This document shows positions 44,653-53,530 of a stretch of 64,000 nt of DNA, one piece after another. Source of the stretch: Planctomycetota bacterium (GTDB taxonomy: Bacteria; Planctomycetota; Planctomycetia; Pirellulales; Pirellulaceae); contig JAQBZB010000006.1 of assembly GCA_027622275.1 (NCBI GenBank), forward strand, positions 1-64,000. Reading direction: 5' to 3'. Within the stretch, counting starts at the first letter, position 1, and every line of letters starts with the position of its first letter. The notes below the pieces were generated by a model, which did not search any database, was not told the DNA's origin, and saw only the letters and a program-made list of their open reading frames with translations. The position numbers were made by a program, and so were the translations under genes.

Positions 44653-45833
44653 GATGAGTGTCATGATGGTAGGTCGTAAACGGACGCCAAATACACGACG
44701 AAGGGAACCGGCCGTTGTTGCGTGGTTGAGCACAGGGGTCTCCGATGACTGGATAAGTCGGTCAGGTTCGCAGGGGGCGAAACTCAGTATCGATGGCTTT
44801 AGCCGTCGGGTCAACTTTTGGCGAGCGAAGCTCAAGTGGCGGGGTGAAGGTGGTGGGAAGGAAAGCCAAGAATCGTCGATCGTCCCACAGGTTCGCTTCG
44901 ATCCGTCCATGTTGCCGACCCGTGATGCACCGTGTCCTGCGTGCGTCCATTTGTTGTGGCTCACTGTCACGTCAACCGGGAGAACTCCGCGCTGGCGATC
45001 ACCAACCACCGAAATCCCGTTCACCCGCCACGATTACTCGGTCAACGATGCCCGGCTATTACCCGATCATTGACAGGATTGGCTCAGCGGCGAAACTCGC
45101 GGATCAGATCACGTCGTCGCGCCAACGTCAAACGAGAAGCCCTTGCGGCAAAAGAAGCCTACACATCCACCCGGGCTGCCCGTGGGCCTCCAGGACAACG
45201 GTCGACAAACCTCGGCGTTGAAGGCGCGCGGCTGTCGCCATTCCGGCCATCCCGCCTCCGATCACTGCGACATCGTACATTTACTGCCATCCTTGCTGCT
45301 TCCAGAATGCGTTACTGACAGTCGAACCGAATCGCCGCTGGAGTTTAACAAGCTCGTCTCAGATCAACGTAAAGACTTGCTGAACTAAGAAAGATCAACC
45401 GTCGAGCGCGGTCGACGCGAGGGAAAAATTGATCGACGCGGCGGAACACTTGAAAGCGCCCGTCCGCGGCGCGCTTGGCAAGCCCAACGAGCTGATCGAC
45501 GGCCTCGGAGGCCCGTCGTACTTCTTGTGCAGCTTCAATGACTGAATTGCCCTGGCAAGGAAGCCAAGACCGTTCGTTCGACACTCGACTCGCTGCGGCT
45601 TCACCCGCAGTTTGTGTGCTGGGTTGCCGGGAGTGTATGATCGCTGTCACCGACAAATGCGAACCAACTGCCGGAATCCCGTTGACAAAATTGTTTTGCT
45701 AAGTCGCCATTGCCACACGGTTTAGAACGATCATGTGAACTCCAGCTAGTCCCGTGCGTCAAAGATTCACTATAGTTGTGTAACCGAGAAGTCCGGGCAA
45801 TCCTCGCGGCGAACGAAATCATCGCCGTTCTTT
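44653..45833. other. Gene-poor tract of 1.2 kb with a FAD-enzyme remnant
   Basis: No intact gene is supported here. The 139-aa plus ORF (44654-45073) and the 103-aa minus ORF (45345-45656) have no recognisable content. A decayed FAD-binding N-terminus lies at 45109-45280 (-) and is listed separately. TTGACA occurs at 45682 but has no good -10 partner at the right distance, so no promoter for phoH is assigned. Confidence 0.5.
45109..45280 (-). pseudogene. Remnant of a FAD-dependent oxidoreductase (phytoene-desaturase-like)
   Basis: Reading from ATG 45280 gives MYDVAVIGGGMAGMATAARL, then QRRGLSTVVLEAHGQPG. This is a Rossmann FAD-binding start (GxGxxG as GGGMAG, with an acidic residue ending strand 2). 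One extra base then shifts the frame. In the next frame it continues as GCVGFFCRKGFSFDVGATT, typical of the carotenoid desaturase/isomerase (CrtI-like) family, and then stops. The remaining 400 or so residues are missing. A Shine-Dalgarno-like AAGGA precedes the ATG. It is therefore the relic of a once-real gene: a frameshift plus a large deletion. The original function was probably isoprenoid or retinoid-type redox chemistry. Confidence 0.75.
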
Positions 45834-46793
45834 ATGTGTGAAGCTACTTTATCGCTGGTGGAACCTCAGCTAGTCCTGTCGCTGTTTGGCGCGCGCGACC
45901 AGCATCTCCGTGTGGTTCGTGATGCTCTGGGCGTGAAGATCTCGCATCGGGATGGGGAGGTGCATGTCTCGGGCGAGGAAGCTGCCGTCTCGCGGGCAAC
46001 CGAAGTCCTGGAACACTTGAAAAGTCTGGTCGAGCGGCGCGGGATGGTGACTCCGGACGACGTCTCCGAGATCCTCTCGCGAGTGAATGGGAACGGCGAG
46101 GCACATTTCAAGGAAGCGATTGAAGTCATCAACGCAGGCCAAACGATCAAGCCTCGCACCGCCGGACAGGCAATGTACATTGCCGCGATTCGTCAGCATG
46201 ATATCACGTTGTCGATAGGACCGGCCGGTTCCGGGAAAACCTATCTGGCCGTCGCGTTGGCCGTGGAAGCCTTGAAGCATCATCGTGCTCGAAAAATCGT
46301 CCTGGTTCGTCCCGCTGTCGAAGCGGGCGAGAGCCTGGGATTCTTGCCTGGTGACTTACAAGCGAAAATCAATCCCTACCTGCGACCGCTGCTCGACGCA
46401 TTGCACGAGATGATCGATTACGATCAGATTAAGCAGTTCATGGCCGAGGATGTCATCGAAGTGATCCCGTTGGCGTACATGCGGGGTCGCACGCTGAACG
46501 ACGCCTTCATCATCCTGGACGAAGCACAGAACACCACGATCGGACAGATGAAGATGTTTCTGACCCGCATGGGTGAAGGCTCGAAGATCGTGATCGCTGG
46601 GGATACGACGCAAATCGATTTGCCATCCCATGCCCGCAGTGGTTTGATCGATGCCATGTCGCGACTGCGAGACATCACGGGCATTGCCCAGATTCGGCTG
46701 ACCAAGGCCGATATTGTCCGCCATCGCTTGGTCCGGGCGATTGTCCAGGCGTACGACGAACCGGAGCCTCGCGGTAAGAAAGCACGTCGATAG
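45834..46793 (+). CDS. phoH: PhoH-like ATPase
   Basis: 319 aa. The Walker A motif is GPAGSGKTYLA and Walker B is AFIILDEAQNTT; the PhoH signatures KIVLVRPAVEAGESLGFLPG and GDTTQIDLP are present. The N-terminal part (LSLFGARDQHLRVVRDALGV) is the KH-like region of this family. PhoH proteins (YbeZ type) are RNA-associated ATPases that work with YbeY in rRNA maturation. It opens a run, phoH - HD phosphodiesterase - ybeY - CNNM/CBS protein, that is conserved across many bacteria. The HD gene begins 7 bases after its stop. Confidence 0.92.
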   Translation: MCEATLSLVEPQLVLSLFGARDQHLRVVRDALGVKISHRDGEVHVSGEEAAVSRATEVLEHLKSLVERRGMVTPDDVSEILSRVNGNGEAHFKEAIEVINAGQTIKPRTAGQAMYIAAIRQHDITLSIGPAGSGKTYLAVALAVEALKHHRARKIVLVRPAVEAGESLGFLPGDLQAKINPYLRPLLDALHEMIDYDQIKQFMAEDVIEVIPLAYMRGRTLNDAFIILDEAQNTTIGQMKMFLTRMGEGSKIVIAGDTTQIDLPSHARSGLIDAMSRLRDITGIAQIRLTKADIVRHRLVRAIVQAYDEPEPRGKKARR

Positions 46794-46799
46794 GAATTC

Positions 46800-49148
46800 A
46801 TGTCCACCAGCAGCCCACGCCGCAAGCGATCCGATCTAGCAGCTGGTATCCGGTTGCCGCCCGGCCAAGTCGCTCGCTTCCTAACCTACTTGCATCGGGG
46901 CGACGTTTTAGTGCGACTAGGTTTGTGCCTCCTGGCTGCGATGGTTATGTGGGGGTCAACGCGAGGCTGGAGTCGTCCATTCCCTTACACAAGCGGCTAT
47001 ATTCCCGCGCGAGATGTTGTCGCCAGCATCGACTTCAGTACCCGCGAACTTGATGTCCCGGAGAACGAGCGACGTCGACAACGAGCGCTGGCGCAGACCA
47101 TTTGCATTTACACGCACGACGGCCAGCCGCTGGTCGAACTTCGAGAGGCGCTAAAGAACCGAGTCTTTCAAGTTACTCATGGCGATGCTTTCGAAAGCCT
47201 CAGCGAAGACGACCGAAAGGCCTGGCAGGAGTTCTTGTCGACGACTGAGTCGATGGACAATGAAGAGCAATTCTTCAAGGACTTTAAGGTCGCGTTGGCG
47301 GAGGATCCGGAGCTACAGAAGTTCGAGCGAGCGGTGCAGAACGCATTCGCCGATTATGAAAAAGATGGGCTCTTGGTCCAGTTGGAACATCAGTTCGAAG
47401 AGGGAAGTCAAACGTCGGTCGAAGTCCATCCGAAGGGACGTTCCGATGTCATGCACCGGGTCGAAGTGGCTAACGTGCGAATTGCGCAAGCTACCGCGAA
47501 CTTGAACACGCGGCTGCACGACGGCTTTCAGGTCGCGGGACTTCCAGAAGCCCATCTCGATACGCTCGCGCTGCTGGTGGCGAACTGGCTCAACGGGAAG
47601 CGAATTCCGGCCACGCTGACCCTGGATGCCGAGGCGACGAACGAAGCTCGCCGGAAGGCCGTAGACTCGATCGAAGTAGCGACGATCAACTATCACGTGC
47701 GAGATCGTTTAGCCGCTGCGGGCATGCCGTTAACGAGTCGCGATGTCGGGCGTCTCCGGGCGGAGCACGATACGATCACCGAGGCTCTCAGCTTCGGCAG
47801 CCGATTTCGCCACACGCTTGCCCACTTCGGAATGTACGTGGCGATGTATGTCCTGTGTGGTTCGTACCTATTCTTTCACGACCGCCGGTTGCTGACGGAC
47901 ACCCGCCGCTTGGCCACGATGTTAGGGCTCGCCGTGGCAACCGTCGTGCTCTGTCACGCCGCGGCTGGAGATCGATGGCGCGCCGAAGTTATTCCCATGA
48001 CGCTGTTTGGAATCACGGTCGCAATTGCGTATCGTCGTGAACTTGCCTTGTTGCTCTCGGCGGTCGTCTCGCTTGTCGTGACGCTCGCCAGCGGCCATAG
48101 TTTGCCCGAATTTGTGATCCTCGTGGCTGCCGTCTCCTCCTCGATTTTGCTGGTGGGACGAATTCGCAGTCGCACCAAGCTGATCTATGTTGGAGTCGGC
48201 ACGGCGCTGGTGACATCGTTCACAACGCTAGGGATCGGGACGCTCGTGGGCCAGGCATTCGGCTGGTCCGGTGCCGGTTCGCTGGACAACTTGAGTGGAA
48301 CTACAGCCGGCATCTTTCCGTTATGGCTCACGCTGGGAGCCCTGTGGTTTGGCTTCTGTGCCTTGGTGGCGGGTGTCTTGATGACCGGTCTGCTGCCGTT
48401 CATCGAAAAGTTGTTTGATGTTCAAACTGACATCAGCTTGTTGGAACTCGGCGATGCGGCTCATCCGCTCTTGCAAGAGTTGGTGCGACGCGCACCGGGA
48501 ACGTACAACCACTCGATCAATGTCGCGTCAATCTCCGAGGCCGCCGCGGAAGCGATTGGTGCCAACGGCCTGTTGTGTCGCGTGGGTGCCTACTTTCATG
48601 ACATCGGCAAGATGCTGAAGCCCGGTTACTTTGTCGAGAATCAGAGTGGCGAGGGCAATCGACACGACTCGCTGATGCCAGCCATGAGTACCTTAGTCAT
48701 CATTGCACACGTCAAAGACGGTGCCGACTTGGCGCGCCAACATCGCTTGCCTCGCTCGATCATTGACTTCATCGAACAGCATCACGGCACGACGCTCGTC
48801 GAGTATTTTTACAACCAAGCCACGAAGCAAAGTGAAGCGGATCCGAATGCGGGCGAGGTCGACGAAACCAGTTTCCGTTATCCGGGCCCCAAGCCGCAGT
48901 CAAAAGAGACCGGCGTCATGATGCTCGCCGATGCAAGCGAGAGTGCCTGCCGCACGTTAACCGATCCCGCGCCCTCCCGAATCGAGCATCTTGTCCGCGA
49001 TATCGCCATGAATCGATTGCTCGACGGCCAGTTTGACGAATGCAACCTCACGCTACGCGAGTTGGCGATTATCGAAGAAAGTCTTGTCAAGTCGCTCACC
49101 GCCGTGTATCACGGACGCGTGAAGTATCCGAGCCAACAAACGGCCTAA
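46800..49148 (+). CDS. 7TM-HD family phosphodiesterase (PgpH-like)
   Basis: 782 aa. One N-terminal helix (LGLCLLAAMVMWGSTRGW) is followed by an extracytoplasmic domain of about 300 aa, then about seven helices (FGMYVAMYVLCGSYLFFHDR to LWFGFCALVAGVLMTGLLPF) and a cytoplasmic HD domain. The metal-binding residues are in TYNHSINVAS, AYFHDIGKML, IIAHVKDG and IEQHHGTTL. PgpH-type members in other phyla hydrolyse c-di-AMP. Whether planctomycetes use it the same way is inference. The neighbours phoH and ybeY are the usual ones. RBS GGA precedes ATG 46800. Confidence 0.88.
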   Translation: MSTSSPRRKRSDLAAGIRLPPGQVARFLTYLHRGDVLVRLGLCLLAAMVMWGSTRGWSRPFPYTSGYIPARDVVASIDFSTRELDVPENERRRQRALAQTICIYTHDGQPLVELREALKNRVFQVTHGDAFESLSEDDRKAWQEFLSTTESMDNEEQFFKDFKVALAEDPELQKFERAVQNAFADYEKDGLLVQLEHQFEEGSQTSVEVHPKGRSDVMHRVEVANVRIAQATANLNTRLHDGFQVAGLPEAHLDTLALLVANWLNGKRIPATLTLDAEATNEARRKAVDSIEVATINYHVRDRLAAAGMPLTSRDVGRLRAEHDTITEALSFGSRFRHTLAHFGMYVAMYVLCGSYLFFHDRRLLTDTRRLATMLGLAVATVVLCHAAAGDRWRAEVIPMTLFGITVAIAYRRELALLLSAVVSLVVTLASGHSLPEFVILVAAVSSSILLVGRIRSRTKLIYVGVGTALVTSFTTLGIGTLVGQAFGWSGAGSLDNLSGTTAGIFPLWLTLGALWFGFCALVAGVLMTGLLPFIEKLFDVQTDISLLELGDAAHPLLQELVRRAPGTYNHSINVASISEAAAEAIGANGLLCRVGAYFHDIGKMLKPGYFVENQSGEGNRHDSLMPAMSTLVIIAHVKDGADLARQHRLPRSIIDFIEQHHGTTLVEYFYNQATKQSEADPNAGEVDETSFRYPGPKPQSKETGVMMLADASESACRTLTDPAPSRIEHLVRDIAMNRLLDGQFDECNLTLRELAIIEESLVKSLTAVYHGRVKYPSQQTA

Positions 49149-49152
49149 GGAC

Positions 49153-49267
49153 CGTTCGAGAAATACCTGTCCGAATTCAAGTGAGCGGCACGGCGCTAGC
49201 CGCCGGTGTTTCACGGCGCACGAAGAACCGGTGGCTAGCGCCATTCCGCTCACTAATTCCTCGAACG
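49153..49267. repeat. Long imperfect palindrome between the HD gene and ybeY
   Basis: Inner arms of 27 bases (49181-49207 and 49227-49253; core GGCGCTAGCC) have three mismatches and a 19-base loop. Outer 8-base arms CGTTCGAG and CTCGAACG close the unit. It sits within an otherwise compact operon. The strong fold could attenuate transcription or protect mRNA. From memory, similar GCTAGCCNCCGGT palindromes recur in Pirellula-type genomes. Confidence 0.75.
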
Positions 49268-49286
49268 CTGCTAAGTCAATTCTTCG

Positions 49287-49799
49287 GTGCCGCCTGTGAT
49301 CAAGGTTGAAATCGCCAACAAGCAATCGGAACACGTCTTCGATGCCAAGTTGCTACAAGCGGCGGTGCGGCGAGTGCTCGATGGCGAATCAATCGAAGAA
49401 GCGGATGTGAGCGTTGCGATTGTCGACGACGCGACGATCCATGTCCTTAATCGCAAGTATTTGCAACATGATTACGCGACCGACGTGTTGAGTTTTCTTC
49501 TGAGTTCATCCGGCGACTTGCTCGAGGGGGAGATCATCGTCAGCGCGGACACCGCCGCGCGTGAAGCGATTCGGTTCCGTTCGTCGCTGCTCGATGAATT
49601 GCTTTTGTACTTGATTCACGGCACGTTGCATTTGGCCGGCTACGACGACGCCTCAGACTCCGAACGCGCAACCATGCGCGTCAAAGAGCGCCAATACCTG
49701 GGGGCGCTCGGTCGCCCGCCAAACTATGAAGAACGGACGGCCACAATCGTTACTGCTCCGGGAGCCAAACATCCCGCGGAAGGAGAGACGCGATCGTGA
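49287..49799 (+). CDS. ybeY: Endoribonuclease YbeY
   Basis: 170 aa from GTG 49287; GTG 49296 (MIKVEIANK) is an alternative. Family signatures are ADVSVAIVDDATIHVLNRKY, HDYATDVLSFLL and LLYLIHGTLHLAGYDD. The zinc site of YbeY is normally HxxxHxxxxxH. Here the third ligand is Asp (HGTLHLAGYDD), a substitution I recall from Bacteroidetes homologues as well. The C-terminal 30 residues (TATIVTAPGAKHPAEGETRS) are an extension beyond the fold. YbeY matures 16S rRNA 3' ends and takes part in ribosome quality control. The stop overlaps the start of the next gene (GTGA). Confidence 0.88.
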   Translation: MPPVIKVEIANKQSEHVFDAKLLQAAVRRVLDGESIEEADVSVAIVDDATIHVLNRKYLQHDYATDVLSFLLSSSGDLLEGEIIVSADTAAREAIRFRSSLLDELLLYLIHGTLHLAGYDDASDSERATMRVKERQYLGALGRPPNYEERTATIVTAPGAKHPAEGETRS

Positions 49800-51100
49800 G
49801 TTGGGCGAGTTTGTGCGTACTGGCCGTTCTAGGAATGTTGCTCACCGGCTTTGCCGCAACGGCTTCCAAAGCACTTCAGGAGTTCTCCCGTCGAGAGTTG
49901 GAAGTTTACGCACGCCACCGCGGGCGGACCGATCGATTCGGAGCCATCTTGGACGGCTACGAACAGGCAGCACTGGGGCTGGAAAGCCTTCAAATTATCG
50001 GAACTGCGATTCTAACATTGAGCCTCTTCGCGATAGCGTGCAACGTATTTGATGGTTTGGCCACGATCGAAGCTTACCAGTTTGCTGGGATCGCGGTGGT
50101 CAGCTCACTGGTGTTACTCTCGGTCACAACTTGGATTCCCGCAGCCGTGATTTCGCTTTGGACGGCACCGTTCGTTTACCACAGTTGGCCGTTATTGCAG
50201 TTGATCACCTGGGGACTTTGGCCGCTTACGCTGGGCGTGAAAGTTGTCGGCGCTTTGTTTCGGCGTTTGGCGGATCGTCCCGAAGAGGAGGAGGACGACG
50301 AAGAAGCGTTTGAAGACGAGATTCTGTCGGTCGTGGCCGAGGGTCTCCATGACGGAGTCCTAGAAAAAGAAGAACGCAAAATGATCGAAGGAGTGATGGA
50401 ACTCGGCGATACCGATGTGTTGGCAATCATGACACCTCGGAGCAACCTCGACGCGCTTGATATCAGCCTTGGTTGGGACGAAGTACAGGCGTTTGTTGTG
50501 AAAGCCGGCCGCACTCGGATACCCGTCTATGAAGGATCGCTCGACAATGTCGTTGGAATTCTCTACGTCAAAGATCTGCTGAAAGAGTTGTCCCTCTCGC
50601 ATAGCCAGCCGCGCAAATCACTCCGCGACCTGTTGCGAAAGCCTTGGTGCGTACCAACCACCAAGCCATTGGACGATCTTCTGCAAGAGTTTCTGCAGAC
50701 GCGAAACCATCTGGCTTTGGTGGTCGACGAGTATACGTCTATTGCGGGAGTTGTCACGATCGAAGATGTGTTGGAAGAGATCGTCGGCGAGATAGTTGAC
50801 GAATCTGACTACGACGAAATCGAGGAGTTCCAGCTGCTCGACGACCAAACCGCCGAAGTCCTAGGCCGGATTCATCTGCACGTTATCAACAACCGGCTCG
50901 GCCTGAATCTCGACGAGCCGGACGATTACGACACGCTAGCGGGACTCGTCATCACTCACTTCGGCCGTATCCCGAAGCCTGGAGAATCGGTCGACCTCGG
51001 ACAGGCTCGGATTACCGTCCTCGAAACAACTAGGCGTCAAATCGAGCGTCTGCGGATCGAAGTTACCTCTGCTCCCAATGGAGTCCAGGACGCGTCATGA
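49796..51100 (+). CDS. CNNM-domain / CBS-pair membrane protein (CorC/HlyC family)
   Basis: 434 aa from GTG 49796. The CNNM (DUF21) part has about four helices (LCVLAVLGMLLTGFAATASK; IGTAILTLSLFAIACNVF; FAGIAVVSSLVLLSVTTWI; LLQLITWGLWPLTLGVKVVG). An acidic linker (RPEEEEDDEEAFEDEILSVV) leads to two CBS motifs (VLAIMTPRSNLDALDISLGW; TRIPVYEGSLDNVVGILYVK; LALVVDEYTSIAGVVTIEDV). A CorC_HlyC domain (DDQTAEVLGRIHLHVINNRL) ends the protein. The family is linked to magnesium and cobalt efflux or homeostasis. It is the last gene of the phoH run and is translationally coupled to ybeY. Confidence 0.88.
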   Translation: MSWASLCVLAVLGMLLTGFAATASKALQEFSRRELEVYARHRGRTDRFGAILDGYEQAALGLESLQIIGTAILTLSLFAIACNVFDGLATIEAYQFAGIAVVSSLVLLSVTTWIPAAVISLWTAPFVYHSWPLLQLITWGLWPLTLGVKVVGALFRRLADRPEEEEDDEEAFEDEILSVVAEGLHDGVLEKEERKMIEGVMELGDTDVLAIMTPRSNLDALDISLGWDEVQAFVVKAGRTRIPVYEGSLDNVVGILYVKDLLKELSLSHSQPRKSLRDLLRKPWCVPTTKPLDDLLQEFLQTRNHLALVVDEYTSIAGVVTIEDVLEEIVGEIVDESDYDEIEEFQLLDDQTAEVLGRIHLHVINNRLGLNLDEPDDYDTLAGLVITHFGRIPKPGESVDLGQARITVLETTRRQIERLRIEVTSAPNGVQDAS

Positions 51101-51505
51101 TTGCGACTTCACGTAACTGCAACGAGCAGTTCTGCTTATAGCGATTAATTGAAGTTTGCGGGCTGGGCAACCGATGATGGGTGATGCGATACAGAGCTGT
51201 CGAGTCAGAAATTAGCCGTTTCTGCTGTTAATGCTTGTGCCACAATGACTTACAGTGAGCATGGCCGTCATGCGCCGGTCGTATGTTGTAAGTCCCTTGA
51301 TAATCGTGACTTACGGATCACTATTCGCAGACGATAGCAGACGACGGAACCCGTTTGCCTCGCCGGAAACTAATCCGAGTAGCTGTCGCCAGGAAAGCTT
51401 GATCTTGACTCTACTTCTTACGCTATTTACACTTGGAACTCGTCGGCACCGTCTCTGGCGGCGTGTTTTCTGTGAAATTCGGGCTTGTTCTGGGAGAGTT
51501 CAGTC
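51101..51505. other. Intergenic region upstream of the HU gene
   Basis: No gene is seen. Near the middle a short inverted repeat, GACTTAC ... GTAAGTC (about 51248-51296), is followed by another GTGACTTAC. These could be operator half-sites, but the evidence is thin. The HU promoter lies at 51405-51433. Confidence 0.4.
51405..51433 (+). promoter_or_regulatory. Sigma-70-type promoter of the HU gene
   Basis: TTGACT (51405-51410), a spacer of exactly 17 bases and TACACT (51428-51433). The matches to consensus are 5/6 and 4/6. The distance to the GTG start at 51506 leaves a leader of about 65 bases. Confidence 0.5.
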
Positions 51506-51931
51506 GTGACCAAAAAAGAGATCGTCAAAACGATTTCCGAAGAGATTGGCATGACCCAACTCAAGACTAAGGAAATCGTCCAAAAGACGTTTGATGCGAT
51601 CGTCGAGACACTTGTCGACGAGCGACGCATCGAGCTTCGCAATTTTGGCGTTTTCGAGGTCAAGAAGCGGGCAGCTCGTAAGGCTCGAAATCCACGAACC
51701 GGTCAACGCGTTGACGTCCCTGAGAAGTACGTCGTCACGTTCAAGCCTGGTAAGGAAATGGAAGAGAAGGTGCGACAGTTGGAACTGCGCGAAGCAGCAG
51801 CCGCTGCCGCTGCGGCGCAACGAGCTGCTGCATCGTCACTTCCGACCCCTGAAGCAAGTCCATCACCAATTCACTCACAACCCCCGTCGCAGCCATTCGG
51901 CAACACGGGGTATCCCGGTTCCGGGAACTAA
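51506..51931 (+). CDS. HU/IHF-family DNA-binding protein with Ala/Pro tail
   Basis: 141 aa from GTG 51506, with GGAG eight to eleven bases upstream; the TTG at 51485 is unlikely. Residues 1-90 form the HU fold: [35 protein letters not shown], then [20 protein letters not shown]. It binds and bends DNA as a dimer. The tail ([20 protein letters not shown], then Ser/Pro/Gln-rich) of about 50 residues is unusual in length and lacks the Lys-rich character of known HU extensions. It stands alone with its own promoter. Confidence 0.9.
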   Translation: MTKKEIVKTISEEIGMTQLKTKEIVQKTFDAIVETLVDERRIELRNFGVFEVKKRAARKARNPRTGQRVDVPEKYVVTFKPGKEMEEKVRQLELREAAAAAAAAQRAAASSLPTPEASPSPIHSQPPSQPFGNTGYPGSGN

Positions 51932-52101
51932 CATTGATCGGATACCTTTGCCGGCAGGCCCCCGGTTAGCTTCCTTGCACCGACTCTTTTCGCAGGTACG
52001 GATCTTATCTCTAACACTGGCAACGTTTTGTTGTCAGGGCAGCTTGGGCTGCCGCTAACAGCCAGGACGGCTGTTGATGTCTCATCATGGAGGAGTTTTC
52101 G

Positions 52102-52320
52102 ATGCGTCGGATCTTTTACACGCTGTTGCTGGGCGTTCTACTCAGCTCAAGTGTGGGGTGCTTTCTACCCATCTACTCCGGCGAACCAACTCGTCGCGTC
52201 CAACAAATGATCTTCACATCGGAAGATCTGCGGGCATTCTATGACGTGTGGGAACGCGTCTGGTTCCTGGATATGCCAGATCACATGACACCGCAGCGAA
52301 TTCACGGCGGCGTGATCTAG
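52102..52320 (+). CDS. Small lipoprotein, unknown function
   Basis: 72 aa from ATG 52102, preceded by GGAGGAG at ideal distance; the in-frame ATG 52087 lacks a ribosome site. MRRIFYTLLLGVLLSSSVGC is a lipoprotein signal peptide with Cys20 as the acylation site. The mature part (FLPIYSGEPTRRVQQMIFTS, then RAFYDVWERVWFLDMPDHMT) is short and acidic/aromatic. I recall similar small proteins in related planctomycetes but no function. It lies between HU and pyrD, with space for its own promoter. Confidence 0.75.
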   Translation: MRRIFYTLLLGVLLSSSVGCFLPIYSGEPTRRVQQMIFTSEDLRAFYDVWERVWFLDMPDHMTPQRIHGGVI

Positions 52321-52432
52321 CCTTACCGATCGACGTAACAATAAGAGCCTATTGACTCTGCGCTCCCGGTACGCGCCGATCCGATTCCTCCAAACGCCTT
52401 GTTCGCCGTCATTGTTCACCGAGTTCGCCACG

Positions 52433-52460
52433 GATAGATTACGGGAGTCCCCAATCTATC
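52433..52460. promoter_or_regulatory. Stem-loop 18 bases upstream of pyrD
   Basis: Perfect 8-base arms GATAGATT and AATCTATC enclose a 12-base loop (acgggagtcccc). The loop holds GGAG, a Shine-Dalgarno-like sequence, although it is too far from ATG 52479 for direct use. The stem could modulate translation or mark the end of the small lipoprotein transcript. Without a T-tract it is not a classical terminator. Confidence 0.35.
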
Positions 52461-52478
52461 TGGCACGATAAGCGAACT

Positions 52479-53447
52479 ATGACGGACAACAACTCCGCGA
52501 AAGTAAATCTTTCCGTCCAACTGGGGCGACTTTCTCTCGCCAATCCGATTCTGGTTGCCTCTGGCACCTTTGGCTACGCCCGCGAGATGGAGCATTTGGT
52601 CGACCTCAGCCGGCTCGGCGGCATTCTCCCCAAGACCATTACCAAGGCTCCACGCACGGGCAATCATCCGTGGCGGACGGTCGAGACTTCGGCCGGCCTG
52701 CTTAATTCAATCGGCCTGGACAACGACGGGATCGATGCGTTCATCGAACACCATCTTCCCTATTTGGTGAGCCTCGATACGTCCGTGATCGTCAGCATCG
52801 CGGGACGCAACGAAGAAGAATTTGTCGAGTTGGCAAGCCGCTTGGATCAGGAAGCCGGAATCGCGGCGATTGAGCTGAATATCTCGTGCCCGAATGTGAC
52901 AGGTGGCGTCGATTACGGTACCGATCCAACGCTCTGCAAGCAGCTTGTCGCGAACGTCCGCGAGCAGTGCGAATTGCCCGTGATCGCCAAACTGACCCCC
53001 AACGTGACGCGAATCGCCGACATCGCGAGCGCTGCGGCCGCTGGGGGCGCGGACGCCGTGAGTCTGATCAACACAGTGCTGGGGATGGCGGTTGATTGGA
53101 AACGCCAACGACCGATGCTCGGTAACGTCGTTGGAGGACTGAGCGGTCCCGCCATCAAACCCGTCGCCTTGCGTTGCGTCCATCAGGTCGCACGCGCGGT
53201 CGATATTCCGATTATTGGCATCGGAGGGATTTCAAACATTGACGACGTCATGGAATTCCTGGTTGCTGGTGCTAGCGCAGTGCAGATCGGTACGGCAAAC
53301 TACTATAATCCGACCGTTTCAATGACAATTCTGGATCAGCTGCCTGAGGCGCTCCGTCAGCTCGGAGCAACTTGTATTAAAGACGTGGTCCGTTCGTTGC
53401 AGTTGCCACAACCAGCGGCCCCCTTGCCAATCACACCGGCCGTTTGA
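52479..53447 (+). CDS. pyrD: Dihydroorotate dehydrogenase, class 1 (PyrD)
   Basis: 322 aa. It oxidises dihydroorotate to orotate in pyrimidine synthesis, in the cytosol with FMN. The class 1 signature is clear: [20 protein letters not shown], then [16 protein letters not shown] and [11 protein letters not shown]. The catalytic Cys (not Ser) is in [12 protein letters not shown]. The FMN-binding end is [20 protein letters not shown], then [12 protein letters not shown]. Cys as base points to the class 1B/NAD-dependent type, which normally needs a PyrK subunit; no pyrK is in the window. The stop overlaps the extended trpS ORF, but the true trpS start is 84 bases further on. Confidence 0.93.
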   Translation: MTDNNSAKVNLSVQLGRLSLANPILVASGTFGYAREMEHLVDLSRLGGILPKTITKAPRTGNHPWRTVETSAGLLNSIGLDNDGIDAFIEHHLPYLVSLDTSVIVSIAGRNEEEFVELASRLDQEAGIAAIELNISCPNVTGGVDYGTDPTLCKQLVANVREQCELPVIAKLTPNVTRIADIASAAAAGGADAVSLINTVLGMAVDWKRQRPMLGNVVGGLSGPAIKPVALRCVHQVARAVDIPIIGIGGISNIDDVMEFLVAGASAVQIGTANYYNPTVSMTILDQLPEALRQLGATCIKDVVRSLQLPQPAAPLPITPAV

Positions 53448-53530
53448 CGACCCCGGCAGCAGAGCTTGACTTTACAGCACGCGACTTTCACTACCGAAGC
53501 AATTCTCTTCACAACGCCAAAGCAATCATC

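Noticed and set aside
44654-45073. 139-aa plus ORF after the EamA gene
   Set aside because: Arg/Ser/Pro-rich, no motif, no ribosome site.
45345-45656. 103-aa minus ORF with a helical stretch
   Set aside because: The plus strand of the same bases also gives a plausible peptide, so coding is ambiguous; no family recognised.
45682-45687. TTGACA as the -35 of a phoH promoter
   Set aside because: No acceptable -10 at 16-18 bases; left unassigned.
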